Positions 8,502 through 17,324 of a stretch of 64,000 nt of DNA are shown one piece after another. The stretch comes from Bacteroidota bacterium. Lineage in GTDB: Bacteria; Bacteroidota; Rhodothermia; Rhodothermales; UBA10348. The stretch covers positions 1 through 64,000 of the forward strand of contig JAJCYP010000022.1 of assembly GCA_029262855.1 (NCBI GenBank). Direction: 5' to 3'. The translations under genes were made by a program, and so were the position numbers. Numbering within the stretch: position 1 is the stretch's first letter; each line of letters starts with the position of its first letter. The notes beneath the pieces are model-generated. The model was not told the origin of the DNA, did no database searches, and saw only the letters and a program-made list of their open reading frames with translations.

Positions 8502-10961
8502 CTAGTCGGCCTCCTCCAGGATGCTCGCGATTCTGGCCGTCAGGTCGTCCAGGTGATAGCGTGCGGTTCGGTCGCGGGTCAGCGATCGAACGCGCGATAT
8601 GTGATCACTCAACTCGCCGAGTTGTCCGCGGACCATGGGTCGAATGTCGGACTGGCTCATGTTGACCGTGGTCCCAAAGAAGGACGCTGGACGAGTAGGC
8701 TCCTCGGTCATGAGGTACTCCATCCGGTCGAGATATGCCCGCTGAAGCGCCCGGCGATAGGTGTCAATGACGGGCCGGTTGCCGTTCAGTTCGGCGAAGA
8801 CGTAGGAGCGGATGTCGTCCAGAAAGTCCATGGGCGGGTACCCGGCCCCATCAATCGTCTGGGCCTCAATCATCCTCGCCAAACGCGACGGGTCGAGCAG
8901 GTTGTTCAGAATCGAAACCTGGCGTCCCCGGATCCGGTCAACGGCCCCGGCCGGCTCGATCCGCCTCAGGATGGAAGGATCAAGCAGCCACGTAGGCGTC
9001 GTGAATACGTTCTCGGCCAGGAACGTCAGCGCCTGTTCCTGCCGGTCGCGAGGAACGACCTCGTAAACCATTCCCGGCTGGTTGGTGGCCTTTGGATTGA
9101 CATAGAGCCCGCCCGTCAGGGTTACCACGTGATTCATGTAGCGCGACCACTGTCCGAGCAGTTCGCCATACAATTCTTGGAGATCATCATAGGGCTGCCC
9201 ATCAGTCGATGTCCATGCGACCAGGTTTGGGACCACACGCTTCAGATTGGCCACCGCATACCCGGACGCTTTCACCGGGTCATCCCCCATGTCCTCGGTC
9301 TGCGCCTCCGGCGTGAACTGGGTGCTGGAGAGGAAGCGGTACATCTTGTTGCCCGCCTTCTCGAGAATCAGGGCGTCCAGTACCGCTTTCTCGTCGTCGG
9401 GATGGGTCACGTCGGGATACCAGCGATACCCCCAATTGATGACGTAGTCGTCATAGGGGCCGACCTTCCGGACGAACCGGGTCACACCATCGCCAGGCTG
9501 AGCGATGTAGTTCTGCCGGGTGTAGTCCATGATGGTCGGGGCGACCCCGAACTCGGACGTGAAGGTCGGAGACCGAAGGGAATCGACCGGGAAGCTCGAA
9601 CTGGCAATCATGTTGTGGGGAAGGCCCAGCGCATGCCCGATCTCGTGGGCGATCACCTGACGCATGGTCTCCCCGATCAGGGACTCCTCTGTGTTCAGCG
9701 AGCGCGCCGGCGGGTTGGCGGCGCCCGTTTCAATCATGAGGCGGTTCCGGTAGGAGCGCATGTGGTTGTGATACCAGATGATGTCGCTCTCGATGATCTC
9801 GCCCGAGCGTGGGTCGGAGACGCTCGGGCCGACGGCGTTTCGGGTCGTGTTGGCCACGTACCGGACGGTGGAGTAGCGAACGTCCTCGGGATCAAAGTCC
9901 GGGTCATCCTCAGGGGCCTCATGGCACTGCACGGCGTTCTTGAATCCGGCCGCCTCGAAGGCGCGGTTCCAGTCCTCCACGCCCCGGCAGAAGTACGGTC
10001 GCCAGCGCTTGGGCGTGCCGGGATCCAGGTAGTAGACGATGGGCTTGATGGGCTCAACGAGTTCTCCCCGGAGGTAGGCGGCCGGATCCTTGGGCTCAAG
10101 GCGCCATCGCCTGATGTAGGAGCGGGTACCGGCTTTCAATTCGTCGAGACTGAAGTCGTTCTGGCGAACGGTGAAGAAGCCCACCCGGGGGTCATGCACC
10201 CTCGGCATCATCGCTTCCGGGAGCAGGATCATGGACTGATACATCTCCATGGAAATGGTCCCTGTATCTCCGTTTGACGGCGGCTCGGTGGCCTCGAAGG
10301 TCATGGTATGCCGGACATTCACGTTCTGCGGAAAGCTCTTCATTTCGTTGATGAACGAGCGGGATCCGTCGAGCCGACGGACACGGAACTGCGTACGCTG
10401 CCTCGGGGACAGCCCGGAGAGCGCGGGGACATCAGTCTGAAACAGATCTCCGACGTCGATGACCGTCCCGGTGGAATCTTGCGACAACGCCTCTATATCG
10501 AAGGCCATCAGGATAGGCTCGAAATTATTGGCGGCAACCGAGAACGCTACCGGAAGCGAGTCGGGAGCGACGCTCGAATACGCCATTCTGCGGAGTAGCA
10601 GGCGGTTTCCGTTGCGCTCGAAGCGTACCACCTGCTCGTTGACCTTGCTTCCCCCGTTGGTAAAGCCAGAGAGATTCGCGGGCGTCTTCGCGATGCGGCT
10701 GACCAGGAGCATCTCCTTGCCGAGCACGGCATCTGGTACTTCAAAATAGTAGTCGGTGTCGACCCGATGCACCGTAATGACACCCACGTCCGAGACGGCC
10801 TCGTCTGTGATGACCTCGGAGTATTTCTTGAGGGGCGAATCGGCCTTCTTCTCTCTCGCGGATTTTTCTTGGTCCTGGGCCGCATCCGATGCGGCGCGGG
10901 ATGCGGCGCATCCAGTGAGCAGGAGGGAGGACGTGGCCAGGAAAAGGAGCAGGTGTTTCAT
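8502..10961 (-). CDS. Zinc-dependent metalloprotease lipoprotein (DUF5117/DUF5118 type)
   Basis: This protein of about 819 residues starts at ATG 10961 with a lipoprotein signal (lipobox LLLTGC). N-terminal DUF5118/DUF5117 features include VHRVDTDYYFEVPDAVLG and LLVSRIAKTP. The catalytic zinc motif IAHEIGHALGLPHNM lies near residue 455, followed by a Met-turn candidate TIMDYTRQ. The family is common in Bacteroidota and is thought to act in the periplasm or at the surface; its substrate is not known. The his genes follow with a 6-bp gap, so they may be transcribed from this gene's promoter. Confidence 0.88.
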   Translation of the reverse strand: MKHLLLFLATSSLLLTGCAASRAASDAAQDQEKSAREKKADSPLKKYSEVITDEAVSDVGVITVHRVDTDYYFEVPDAVLGKEMLLVSRIAKTPANLSGFTNGGSKVNEQVVRFERNGNRLLLRRMAYSSVAPDSLPVAFSVAANNFEPILMAFDIEALSQDSTGTVIDVGDLFQTDVPALSGLSPRQRTQFRVRRLDGSRSFINEMKSFPQNVNVRHTMTFEATEPPSNGDTGTISMEMYQSMILLPEAMMPRVHDPRVGFFTVRQNDFSLDELKAGTRSYIRRWRLEPKDPAAYLRGELVEPIKPIVYYLDPGTPKRWRPYFCRGVEDWNRAFEAAGFKNAVQCHEAPEDDPDFDPEDVRYSTVRYVANTTRNAVGPSVSDPRSGEIIESDIIWYHNHMRSYRNRLMIETGAANPPARSLNTEESLIGETMRQVIAHEIGHALGLPHNMIASSSFPVDSLRSPTFTSEFGVAPTIMDYTRQNYIAQPGDGVTRFVRKVGPYDDYVINWGYRWYPDVTHPDDEKAVLDALILEKAGNKMYRFLSSTQFTPEAQTEDMGDDPVKASGYAVANLKRVVPNLVAWTSTDGQPYDDLQELYGELLGQWSRYMNHVVTLTGGLYVNPKATNQPGMVYEVVPRDRQEQALTFLAENVFTTPTWLLDPSILRRIEPAGAVDRIRGRQVSILNNLLDPSRLARMIEAQTIDGAGYPPMDFLDDIRSYVFAELNGNRPVIDTYRRALQRAYLDRMEYLMTEEPTRPASFFGTTVNMSQSDIRPMVRGQLGELSDHISRVRSLTRDRTARYHLDDLTARIASILEEAD

Positions 10962-10985
10962 CAAATCGGTACGTTTGAACGCCGC

Positions 10986-10993
10986 CAAAGATA
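10986..10993 (-). promoter_or_regulatory. Candidate -7 element (TATCTTTG) for the protease-his transcript
   Basis: On the minus strand TATCTTTG matches the Bacteroidota -7 consensus TAnnTTTG exactly and lies 24 bp before the protease ATG (10961). No clear TTTG is found at the expected -33 distance, so support is moderate. The divergent M24 gene starts at 11015. Confidence 0.45.
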
Positions 10994-11014
10994 AACGCCC
11001 TGCCCCCCTCCGCC

Positions 11015-12319
11015 ATGCGATTTTTAGCCCTCCTGTTTTTGATCCTGCTCGTGAGCATCACCGATTCATTTGGACAGGAAGCCAAGCGGCGGTGGGAGAT
11101 GATGAATCAGATCCGCAGCGACAAGTTTGACTACGTCCTGCCGGAGGTGATGCGGGAAAACGGAATCGACCTGTGGATCGTCATGAATCGGGAAGGCAAC
11201 AACGACCCCCTATGGGCCGACCTCGGTGGCGGCTACACGGGAGACACCAGCTACTACGTATTCCACGATTCGGGCGGGGATCGCATAGAGCGCGCGGCCC
11301 TGGGCGTTTCCGGCTATCTGTTGGAGGAGGGCGGTGCCTACGACCACTTTGGCAGCAGTGACGAGTTGGCTGACTTCGTCTCGGAGCGCGAGCCGAAGCG
11401 CATCGGGATCAATATGTCGCGCGCCATGGGAGGGGCCGATGGGCTGACGCATTCTGGATACGAGCAACTCGTAGAAGTCCTCGGCCCGAATTACGCGCCG
11501 CGATTGGTATCCGCCGAGAAACTGGTTTCAGATTTTCGATCGCGTCGGGTGGCCACTGAGATCGCTGTATTTGCAGAGGCCGGCGAGTTGTCCCGCAAGA
11601 TCGCGGAACGGGCATTCTCCAACGAGATCATCACGCCGGGCGTCACCACGCTGGAGGATGTGGCGTGGTGGATGACCGAACAGCAGTTTGAGAACGGACT
11701 CGGGACGTCGTTCGGGTTTCCATCGGTGTACATCACGGGACCCGAGGGCATAGTCGCCACATCGTCCAACCGCATCATCCAGCGGGGCGACCTCCTGATG
11801 ATTGACTGGGGCGTGGGCCTCATGAACTTCCACACCGACATGAAGCGCATCGCCTACGTGCTGCGTGAGGGTGAAACGGCTCCGCCCCCCGGAATCCAGA
11901 ACGCCTTTGACAGGGCATTGGCGGCCCGCGATGTTGTACGGAAGACCATCAAAGCCGGCAAGACTGCTGAGGCCATCGAGGAAGAGGTCTACGTGGCGTT
12001 GGTCGAAGCCGGTTTTGGTCGGATTGTCGAATTCAACCAGCCCACTTCCGGTAACCTCACGGACGTGATCATTGGGTGTCATTCGGTGGGAAATCTGGGC
12101 CACGGAATCGGGCCCTCAATCGCTTTCTTCAATCCGGTCCGTCGCACCTATGTGGTGAGGCCCACCAACTTGCTATCCATCGAGCTGTTTGCCTACACCA
12201 GTGCGCCCGAGTGGGGAGGAGCGAAGATCCGCATCCCTCTGGAAGACGATGCCATCGTAACGGAGCGGGGGGTAGAATGGCTCTATCCTGTCAACCAGCG
12301 CCTGCTTGTAATCAAGTAA
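11015..12319 (+). CDS. M24-family (Xaa-Pro aminopeptidase-like) secreted protein
   Basis: The 434-residue protein begins with a signal peptide (MRFLALLFLILLVSITDSFG, then Q). The N-terminal domain has NREGNNDPLWADLGGG, shared with its paralogue at 2186. The C-terminal pita-bread domain keeps the metal positions MIDWGV, FHTDMKR, LGHGIGP, LLSIELFAY and IVTERGVEWL, so it looks more canonical than the paralogue. It probably acts on peptides in the periplasm. The aminotransferase gene follows 2 bp after the stop, so the two are probably co-transcribed. Confidence 0.87.
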   Translation: MRFLALLFLILLVSITDSFGQEAKRRWEMMNQIRSDKFDYVLPEVMRENGIDLWIVMNREGNNDPLWADLGGGYTGDTSYYVFHDSGGDRIERAALGVSGYLLEEGGAYDHFGSSDELADFVSEREPKRIGINMSRAMGGADGLTHSGYEQLVEVLGPNYAPRLVSAEKLVSDFRSRRVATEIAVFAEAGELSRKIAERAFSNEIITPGVTTLEDVAWWMTEQQFENGLGTSFGFPSVYITGPEGIVATSSNRIIQRGDLLMIDWGVGLMNFHTDMKRIAYVLREGETAPPPGIQNAFDRALAARDVVRKTIKAGKTAEAIEEEVYVALVEAGFGRIVEFNQPTSGNLTDVIIGCHSVGNLGHGIGPSIAFFNPVRRTYVVRPTNLLSIELFAYTSAPEWGGAKIRIPLEDDAIVTERGVEWLYPVNQRLLVIK

Positions 12320-12321
12320 CA

Positions 12322-13503
12322 ATGGACTCCCGCTTCCGCGACCATGTAGCCTGGACCAGCGACAACCCGATCGGGCTCTCGGTGAGCCGGGCGGAGGGTC
12401 CGTTCCTGTTCCTCGAGGATGGCCGCCGGATCACAGACCTGATCAGCGGCATCGCCGTATCCAGCCTGGGCCACCGGCATCCCTCGGTGATCGATGCCAT
12501 CAAGCGCCAGGTAGACCGGCATCTGCACGTGATGGTCTACGGCGAGTTCGTTCAGGAACCGCAGTCGGCCATCGCCGCCCGACTTGCTGCGAACCTGCCT
12601 TCGAGCCTGTCCAATGTCTATTTCACGATGACAGGGACTGAGGCCAATGAGGGCGCCTTGAAGTTGGCCAAGAAGTACACCGGCCGAACCCGCCTGGTGG
12701 CCTTCGACGACTCGTACCACGGTGACACGCACGGCGCGCTCTCTGTGACCGGCCGCGCGGTCTATCGAGACCCGTTTCAGCCGCTACTGCCCGATGTACT
12801 GTTCCTGCCTTTCGATGACATCGAGGCCCTGGAGGTGATTGATGAATCGGTGGCAGCCGTCATCACCGAGCCGATTCAGGGCGAGGGGGGTATCCGGGTT
12901 CCAGGCGATGCCTGGATGAGGCGACTCAGGGATCGGTGCACCGAGACGGGAGCGCTTCTGATATTCGATGAGATACAGACCGGGATGGGACGCACCGGCA
13001 CGCTGTTCGCCTTCGAGGGATTTGGCATCGTCCCCGACATCATGACCGTGGCCAAGGCGCTGGGCGGGGGGATGCCGCTGGGAGCCTTCATCTCGTCGAA
13101 GGAGATAATGGCGACGCTGCGCACGGACCCGCCCCTGAGCCACGTGACGACCTTCGGTGGCCACCCTGTTTCCTGCGCAGCCGCCAATGCGGCCCTGAGT
13201 GTGCTTGTAGACCAGGGCCTGGCAGCGCGAGCGACGGAGATCGGAGCGCGGGTTCGGGAGGGTCTCACGCACTCCGGAATTCGTGAGGTGCGCGGGCGCG
13301 GAGCCATGCTGGGAATGGAACTGCAGTCGGCTTCTCAGACCGAGTCCGTGGTTTCAGCCGCACTCGGGAAAGGCGTGCTCCTGGGATGGACGCTGCACAG
13401 CAATACGCTGGTGCGGATTGCGCCTCCCTTGAACATTCCGTGGGATGTTCTGGACGACGCACTCGGGGTAATCGTCGACTGCCTGGACGCGAACCGGGCC
13501 TAA
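12322..13503 (+). CDS. Class III PLP-dependent aminotransferase (acetylornithine/4-aminobutyrate type)
   Basis: The 393-residue enzyme starts at ATG 12322, two bases after the preceding stop. Fold-type I class III motifs are present: TGTEANEGALKLAKKYTG, FDDSYHGDTHGALS, the cofactor-binding FDEIQTGMGRTG and Lys in TVAKALGGGMPLGA. Members transfer amino groups from omega-amino acids such as N-acetylornithine, ornithine or GABA. The substrate cannot be fixed from sequence, and no arg genes are adjacent. It is not the missing HisC, which belongs to another aminotransferase class. The stop overlaps that of the convergent gene by 3 bp. Confidence 0.88.
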   Translation: MDSRFRDHVAWTSDNPIGLSVSRAEGPFLFLEDGRRITDLISGIAVSSLGHRHPSVIDAIKRQVDRHLHVMVYGEFVQEPQSAIAARLAANLPSSLSNVYFTMTGTEANEGALKLAKKYTGRTRLVAFDDSYHGDTHGALSVTGRAVYRDPFQPLLPDVLFLPFDDIEALEVIDESVAAVITEPIQGEGGIRVPGDAWMRRLRDRCTETGALLIFDEIQTGMGRTGTLFAFEGFGIVPDIMTVAKALGGGMPLGAFISSKEIMATLRTDPPLSHVTTFGGHPVSCAAANAALSVLVDQGLAARATEIGARVREGLTHSGIREVRGRGAMLGMELQSASQTESVVSAALGKGVLLGWTLHSNTLVRIAPPLNIPWDVLDDALGVIVDCLDANRA

Positions 13504-14042
13504 TGGGCCATGCCGGGCAGGTATGGCGCCGGAATGGGAAGGCTCTCCGTCTCGGACTGCCAGAAGATGTTGACCACCCACCAGCGCGCGCCGTCGTTCA
13601 TGAGCTGGAAGCTGTTGATTCCGCGCGCGAAGGGCTCGGTGGCGTCCGCGGTGTCGAAGGACTCGTAGGTCGAGAAGAGATGGACCAGCGGCCCGAACCG
13701 TTCCGCCGTACGATGTAGTTCCTTCTCAAAGAAGCCCCGCTCAGAGAACCAGCCTGAGGCGCGCTCGGCATAATCGCCAGGACTCCAGTACACCGGGAAG
13801 GTGCCGCCATCCGGGGTCGTGGCGATGGGGATGAGTTTGGCCTCCGGCCGAAAAAGGGATCGAAATCTGTCCCAATCGCGCGGTCCGGCGGGGCCGGAAA
13901 TCACATCGTAGACCGCCGCGACGATCGAATCGACGGATTCAACATCGGCATCGGCGGCAATCGGCCAGTCCTCCGGAACGGGCTGCGCGAGGCAGACCGT
14001 GCAGAGGGCAAACGAGGTGAGCAGAAGTGAAAACGAACGCAT
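13500..14042 (-). CDS. Secreted NTF2/SnoaL-like protein
   Basis: The 180-residue protein has a signal peptide (MRSFSLLLTSFALCTVCLAQ). The remainder (AAVYDVISGPAGPRDWDRF, LFRPEAKLIPI, FARGINSFQLMNDGARWWV) has the helix and cone-like strand pattern of NTF2-like domains found in many secreted Bacteroidota proteins. No catalytic residues are evident, so the function is unknown. Confidence 0.7.
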   Translation of the reverse strand: MRSFSLLLTSFALCTVCLAQPVPEDWPIAADADVESVDSIVAAVYDVISGPAGPRDWDRFRSLFRPEAKLIPIATTPDGGTFPVYWSPGDYAERASGWFSERGFFEKELHRTAERFGPLVHLFSTYESFDTADATEPFARGINSFQLMNDGARWWVVNIFWQSETESLPIPAPYLPGMAH

Positions 14043-14096
14043 GATGGCGGCGGATTGGTCTCTGAGAGGATGGTCGAGAGGCGGCGTGCGGGAAAG

Positions 14097-15281
14097 TCAG
14101 TCTGCCGTCTCGGCGGTTGACTTCCCCTTTATCGAGCCCTGGTACATGTCATAACGCGCCAGTCGACCTTCTAGTGCGCCGTTGACCAAAGCCTTCTTCC
14201 ACGTGGTCCTCAGTCCGACCGATTTCAGCATCTCTGGCTTGCCGGCGTACACGTAGGCCGTCCGACCCTGGCAGGACTGTTTGAACCAATCGCCCAGTTC
14301 CCGCATCAGCGCGCCGGCAGAGTCGGACGTGCCGAGCCTAAGGCCATAGGGCGGGTTGGTCAGGATAATCCCCGCATCGACGGAATCGATGGCCCGGAAA
14401 TCGCTCCGGGCCAGGGATACACGCTCACCGTAGGGTAGCCTGGCGAGATTGTTTCGCGCAGCCTCGACGGCACCGGCATCCACATCCGAACCGCGAATGA
14501 GGCCCTCGGGGACTTCCCTCATCTTTGCGTCTGCGGCGTCGCGCACCTTCTCCCATGCGGCCTGGTCGAAGTCGGGCAGATGCTCAAATCCGAATCGCCC
14601 CCTGAGATAACCTGCAGGTACCCGGCCGGCCTTCATGAGCGCCTCGGCGAGCAGGGTCCCGGATCCACACATCGGGTCCAACAGCGGCTCCGCCGCATCC
14701 CAGCCGGAATATCGAAGAGCGGCGGCCGCAACGGTCTCCTGCATGGGGGCCTGTACGGATTCGGTTCGGTAGCCCCGTCGATGCAGCGATCCGCCAGACG
14801 TATCGAAGCTGATCGTGGCGTAGTTCGCGTGGATGTGCAGGTTCAGCCAGACATCCGGGTCTGGAGTGCGAACGCTCGGGCGTTGCCCGGTGGCTTCCCG
14901 GAACTGGTCGACAATCGCGTCCTTGAGCCTGCGAGCCGCAAACTGGGAGTGCGAAACCTTGCTGTTCGACACCGTGGCGAAGACGGCGAACGTGGTCTCA
15001 AGGGTCAGAAGCTTCGACCAATCAATCTTCTGGGCCTGTGTGTAGAGGTAGCGATCCGAGTGGCACTGGAATTCCGTGAGAGGCGCGAGTACCCGGGTGA
15101 GCAGGCGGGACTCGTAGTTGACGCGGTAGAGCGTCGCCGGATCGGCCTCGAAAAAGACGCCGCGGTACCCGTCGTGCGTGCGCTGCACACCCAGCTCCTG
15201 CAGTTCCTCGGCCGCCAGCCTCTCGAGTTTTCCTGCGGCCAGGGCGAAGTAGCGGCCGTTTTCCTGGTAGGCGAGACTCAC
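14097..15281 (-). CDS. THUMP-domain class I SAM-dependent RNA methyltransferase (RlmL N-domain/YpsC-like)
   Basis: This 394-residue protein has an N-terminal THUMP RNA-binding region (about residues 5-160) and a C-terminal methyltransferase domain with LLDPMCGSGTLLAEA (motif I) and ILTNPPYGLRLG (motif IV, N-P-P-Y). The family makes N2-methylguanosine in 23S rRNA or tRNA; the exact target is not decided here. The start is GTG 15281, directly after the upstream stop (TGAGTG), indicating translation coupled to the small membrane protein. Confidence 0.88.
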   Translation of the reverse strand: MSLAYQENGRYFALAAGKLERLAAEELQELGVQRTHDGYRGVFFEADPATLYRVNYESRLLTRVLAPLTEFQCHSDRYLYTQAQKIDWSKLLTLETTFAVFATVSNSKVSHSQFAARRLKDAIVDQFREATGQRPSVRTPDPDVWLNLHIHANYATISFDTSGGSLHRRGYRTESVQAPMQETVAAAALRYSGWDAAEPLLDPMCGSGTLLAEALMKAGRVPAGYLRGRFGFEHLPDFDQAAWEKVRDAADAKMREVPEGLIRGSDVDAGAVEAARNNLARLPYGERVSLARSDFRAIDSVDAGIILTNPPYGLRLGTSDSAGALMRELGDWFKQSCQGRTAYVYAGKPEMLKSVGLRTTWKKALVNGALEGRLARYDMYQGSIKGKSTAETAD

Positions 15282-15668
15282 TCAGATTCTCTCGATAGGG
15301 AGGAGCACCAATGAGAACACGAAGACGGTCAGGCCGGCAATGAAGGGGAGCGCTCCACCGGTCAGGATCAGATGGACGCCTCCCACGAGAGACGCCAGTT
15401 CGCAGGCGGCGTGTGCCACCAAAAACAACTTGAGGCGGCCCGAATCATCGGTCATGCCCTCCACCTTTCGGCGGACGAACATCACGAGACCAGCAGCCAG
15501 AATCACCAGAATGGCGACCACTGCAGCCAGCGGTCCGGGCCGGGTCATGGCGATGCCCTCCGGACTCTGCATGGCCACCAATGCCGCCACAAAACCGAAA
15601 AGCACGATTCCGCCCAGCAGAGCCAGTCGGATAAGTTTGACTTGAGCTGGTTGCAACTGTCTGTTCAT
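15282..15668 (-). CDS. Four-helix integral membrane protein of unknown function
   Basis: The 128 residues hold four hydrophobic segments (about 13-32, 43-62, 79-100 and 104-125), with basic loops such as RRKVEGMTDDSGRLK. I recognise no family. It sits between a phosphodiesterase (4-bp gap) and an RNA methyltransferase (adjacent), which suggests one operon without an obvious shared function. Confidence 0.65.
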   Translation of the reverse strand: MNRQLQPAQVKLIRLALLGGIVLFGFVAALVAMQSPEGIAMTRPGPLAAVVAILVILAAGLVMFVRRKVEGMTDDSGRLKLFLVAHAACELASLVGGVHLILTGGALPFIAGLTVFVFSLVLLPIERI

Positions 15669-15672
15669 AAGA

Positions 15673-16911
15673 CTACCTCAGGAAAGGCTGGGTGACCGAC
15701 GGATGTCCATCATTGGGAGCGGGCGTCAGACCCAGAAGTTCTGTGATCAGATGATACAGATGAATGTTCTCGAATGGATCCACGCGCAGTCCTTCACGGA
15801 ATGCAGGCCCCTGGGCAATGAACACCGCCCGCATGGACGGGAGACTGGGGTGAAATCCGTGGTTACCCGGGCTGGCAGAGCCGGACCGTTTGTGGAAGGC
15901 CCTGGTTGAATAGACCGTCCAGCCTTCGTGCGCTTGCGCCATCACATTCGGTATACGGTAGTGGCCGGCATAGTGGAGGTCCTTGAGGTCTTGAGGGCTG
16001 AGTACGTCCAGGCCGGGAGCACGCCTAAGCGAGGCCCTCACGCTCTCCGCGCGATCTGGCTCTGCCTGTATGGCCAGTACCGGGGAGTAGTCGATGAACC
16101 GGCCTGCATCGCGCTCAATGAAGTCTTCGAGGTAAATCACGCTGTCGGCCTGAACCTCAGCCATCCCGTGATCGGAGACCACGATCAGATTGACCGAGTC
16201 CCGGATGCCACGGAGGCTCAGGCCGGTCACCAACCGCCCGATGTGCCGATCGGCCTCTGAAACCGCCTGGGCTGCGCGGTCCGACTTGGGGCCCGCAAGG
16301 TGCCCCGCCGTGTCCACGTCACTGAAGTAGAGCGTGATCAGACTCGGGCGCTTCTCCGGAGGAAGGTCCAGCCAGGCGAGAACCTGATCGACGCGTTCCT
16401 CTCCCGGGACGGACGCGTCGTGGCGGAACCAGTAGGTTGGCTGAATCCCCTTGACGGGCGCTTCGGAGCCCACCCAGAAGAAGGTGGCGGACGTCTGGCC
16501 CTGCAGTTCCGCTGTTACCCATACAGGCTCGCCACCCCACCAGTAGGGATCCTCGACCGCGGCTCGATCGCTGATCCTGAACCACGCGTCCCGCGGCTCG
16601 TCGTACATGGTGTTGGCCACCATGCCGTTGTGGGCCGGGTACAGACCCGTCGCGATCGAGTAGTGGTTCGGGAATGTCTTTGAGGGAAAGACGGGCAACA
16701 TCCCATCGTCAGCCCAAACCCCCGTTTTCGCCAGTCCCTTCAGGTTCGGGACGTCCTGGGTGGTCATGTAGTCAGCCCGGAATCCGTCGATGGAGATCAG
16801 GATAACGGTCCGATCCGGGCGATTGGCCCTTGGTCCGTCGTGCGGATCAGTCGTGGAGTCGGGGCCGCAGCCCCCGGCGACAATCGCAGCGAGGAAAATC
16901 AGAAAACGCAT
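15673..16911 (-). CDS. Alkaline-phosphatase-superfamily phosphodiesterase (ENPP type), lipoprotein
   Basis: The 412-residue protein has a lipoprotein signal (MRFLIFLAAIVAGGC). The nucleotide pyrophosphatase/phosphodiesterase pattern is complete: first metal Asp in LISIDGFRADY, nucleophile Thr in PSKTFPNHYSIATG, then YFSDVDTAGH, VVSDHGM and GNHGFHP for the metal ligands. The enzyme would hydrolyse phosphodiester or pyrophosphate bonds in nucleotides or lipids in the periplasm. Confidence 0.9.
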   Translation of the reverse strand: MRFLIFLAAIVAGGCGPDSTTDPHDGPRANRPDRTVILISIDGFRADYMTTQDVPNLKGLAKTGVWADDGMLPVFPSKTFPNHYSIATGLYPAHNGMVANTMYDEPRDAWFRISDRAAVEDPYWWGGEPVWVTAELQGQTSATFFWVGSEAPVKGIQPTYWFRHDASVPGEERVDQVLAWLDLPPEKRPSLITLYFSDVDTAGHLAGPKSDRAAQAVSEADRHIGRLVTGLSLRGIRDSVNLIVVSDHGMAEVQADSVIYLEDFIERDAGRFIDYSPVLAIQAEPDRAESVRASLRRAPGLDVLSPQDLKDLHYAGHYRIPNVMAQAHEGWTVYSTRAFHKRSGSASPGNHGFHPSLPSMRAVFIAQGPAFREGLRVDPFENIHLYHLITELLGLTPAPNDGHPSVTQPFLR

Positions 16912-16946
16912 GCTGGGGAGTGCTGGGTGCGGCTATAGTTGACGAA

Positions 16947-16972
16947 CGCCGACCCGTCAAAACGAGTCGGCG
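16947..16972 (-). terminator. Hairpin after the small PLDc_N-like gene
   Basis: The stem cgccgac/gtcggcg (16947-16953 with 16966-16972) encloses a short loop. It lies 30-55 bp after the minus-strand stop at 17003 and before the next minus-strand gene. There is no T run, so it is only a weak terminator candidate. Confidence 0.35.
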
Positions 16973-17002
16973 CTCTCAAAGTCAGTAGACTTGGGCCGGA
17001 TT

Positions 17003-17272
17003 TCACTTACCGAAGAACCACCAGAGAAGGAGTCCGCCGACTGGGAAGAACACGATAATCAAGGCCCACATAGCCTTGCGGCCGAACGTCCAGTTGGTCC
17101 CCACAATCTGGGCCAGAGCAAGGATGTCGAGGATCAGAACGACAGATCCGCACAGCCCGGCCGAAAACCCAATGTCGATACGATCGAAGAATGTGGGTCC
17201 ACCGCAGCCGGTGAGAATGACGGCAACCGTCATCAGGACGAGAGGGAGGGCGAGAGTCTGCAGTCGTTTCAC
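17003..17272 (-). CDS. Small membrane protein, PLDc_N (cardiolipin synthase N-terminal)-like
   Basis: About 89 residues starting at GTG 17272. A lipoprotein-like signal (LMTVAVILTGC) is followed by one hydrophobic hairpin. The second helix region (LDILALAQIVGTNWTFGRKAMWALIIVF, ending GGLLLWWFFGK) matches the short PLDc_N pattern found as stand-alone proteins. The frame is open farther upstream, but that part overlaps the divergent dusB gene and lacks protein character. Confidence 0.65.
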   Translation of the reverse strand: MKRLQTLALPLVLMTVAVILTGCGGPTFFDRIDIGFSAGLCGSVVLILDILALAQIVGTNWTFGRKAMWALIIVFFPVGGLLLWWFFGK

Positions 17273-17324
17273 GGAATCGGGTTTTGGTGAGTAACTCCAG
17301 TATATACGGAATGGCCCCTGCGGG

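Noticed and set aside
8406-10277. 623-codon plus-strand frame opposite the zinc protease
   Set aside because: It is a shadow of a GC-rich gene: no family motifs, while the minus strand has HEIGHALGLPHN and a lipoprotein signal.
12322-13503. Class III aminotransferase as replacement for HisC
   Set aside because: HisC belongs to a different aminotransferase class; the motifs here are of the acetylornithine/GABA type.
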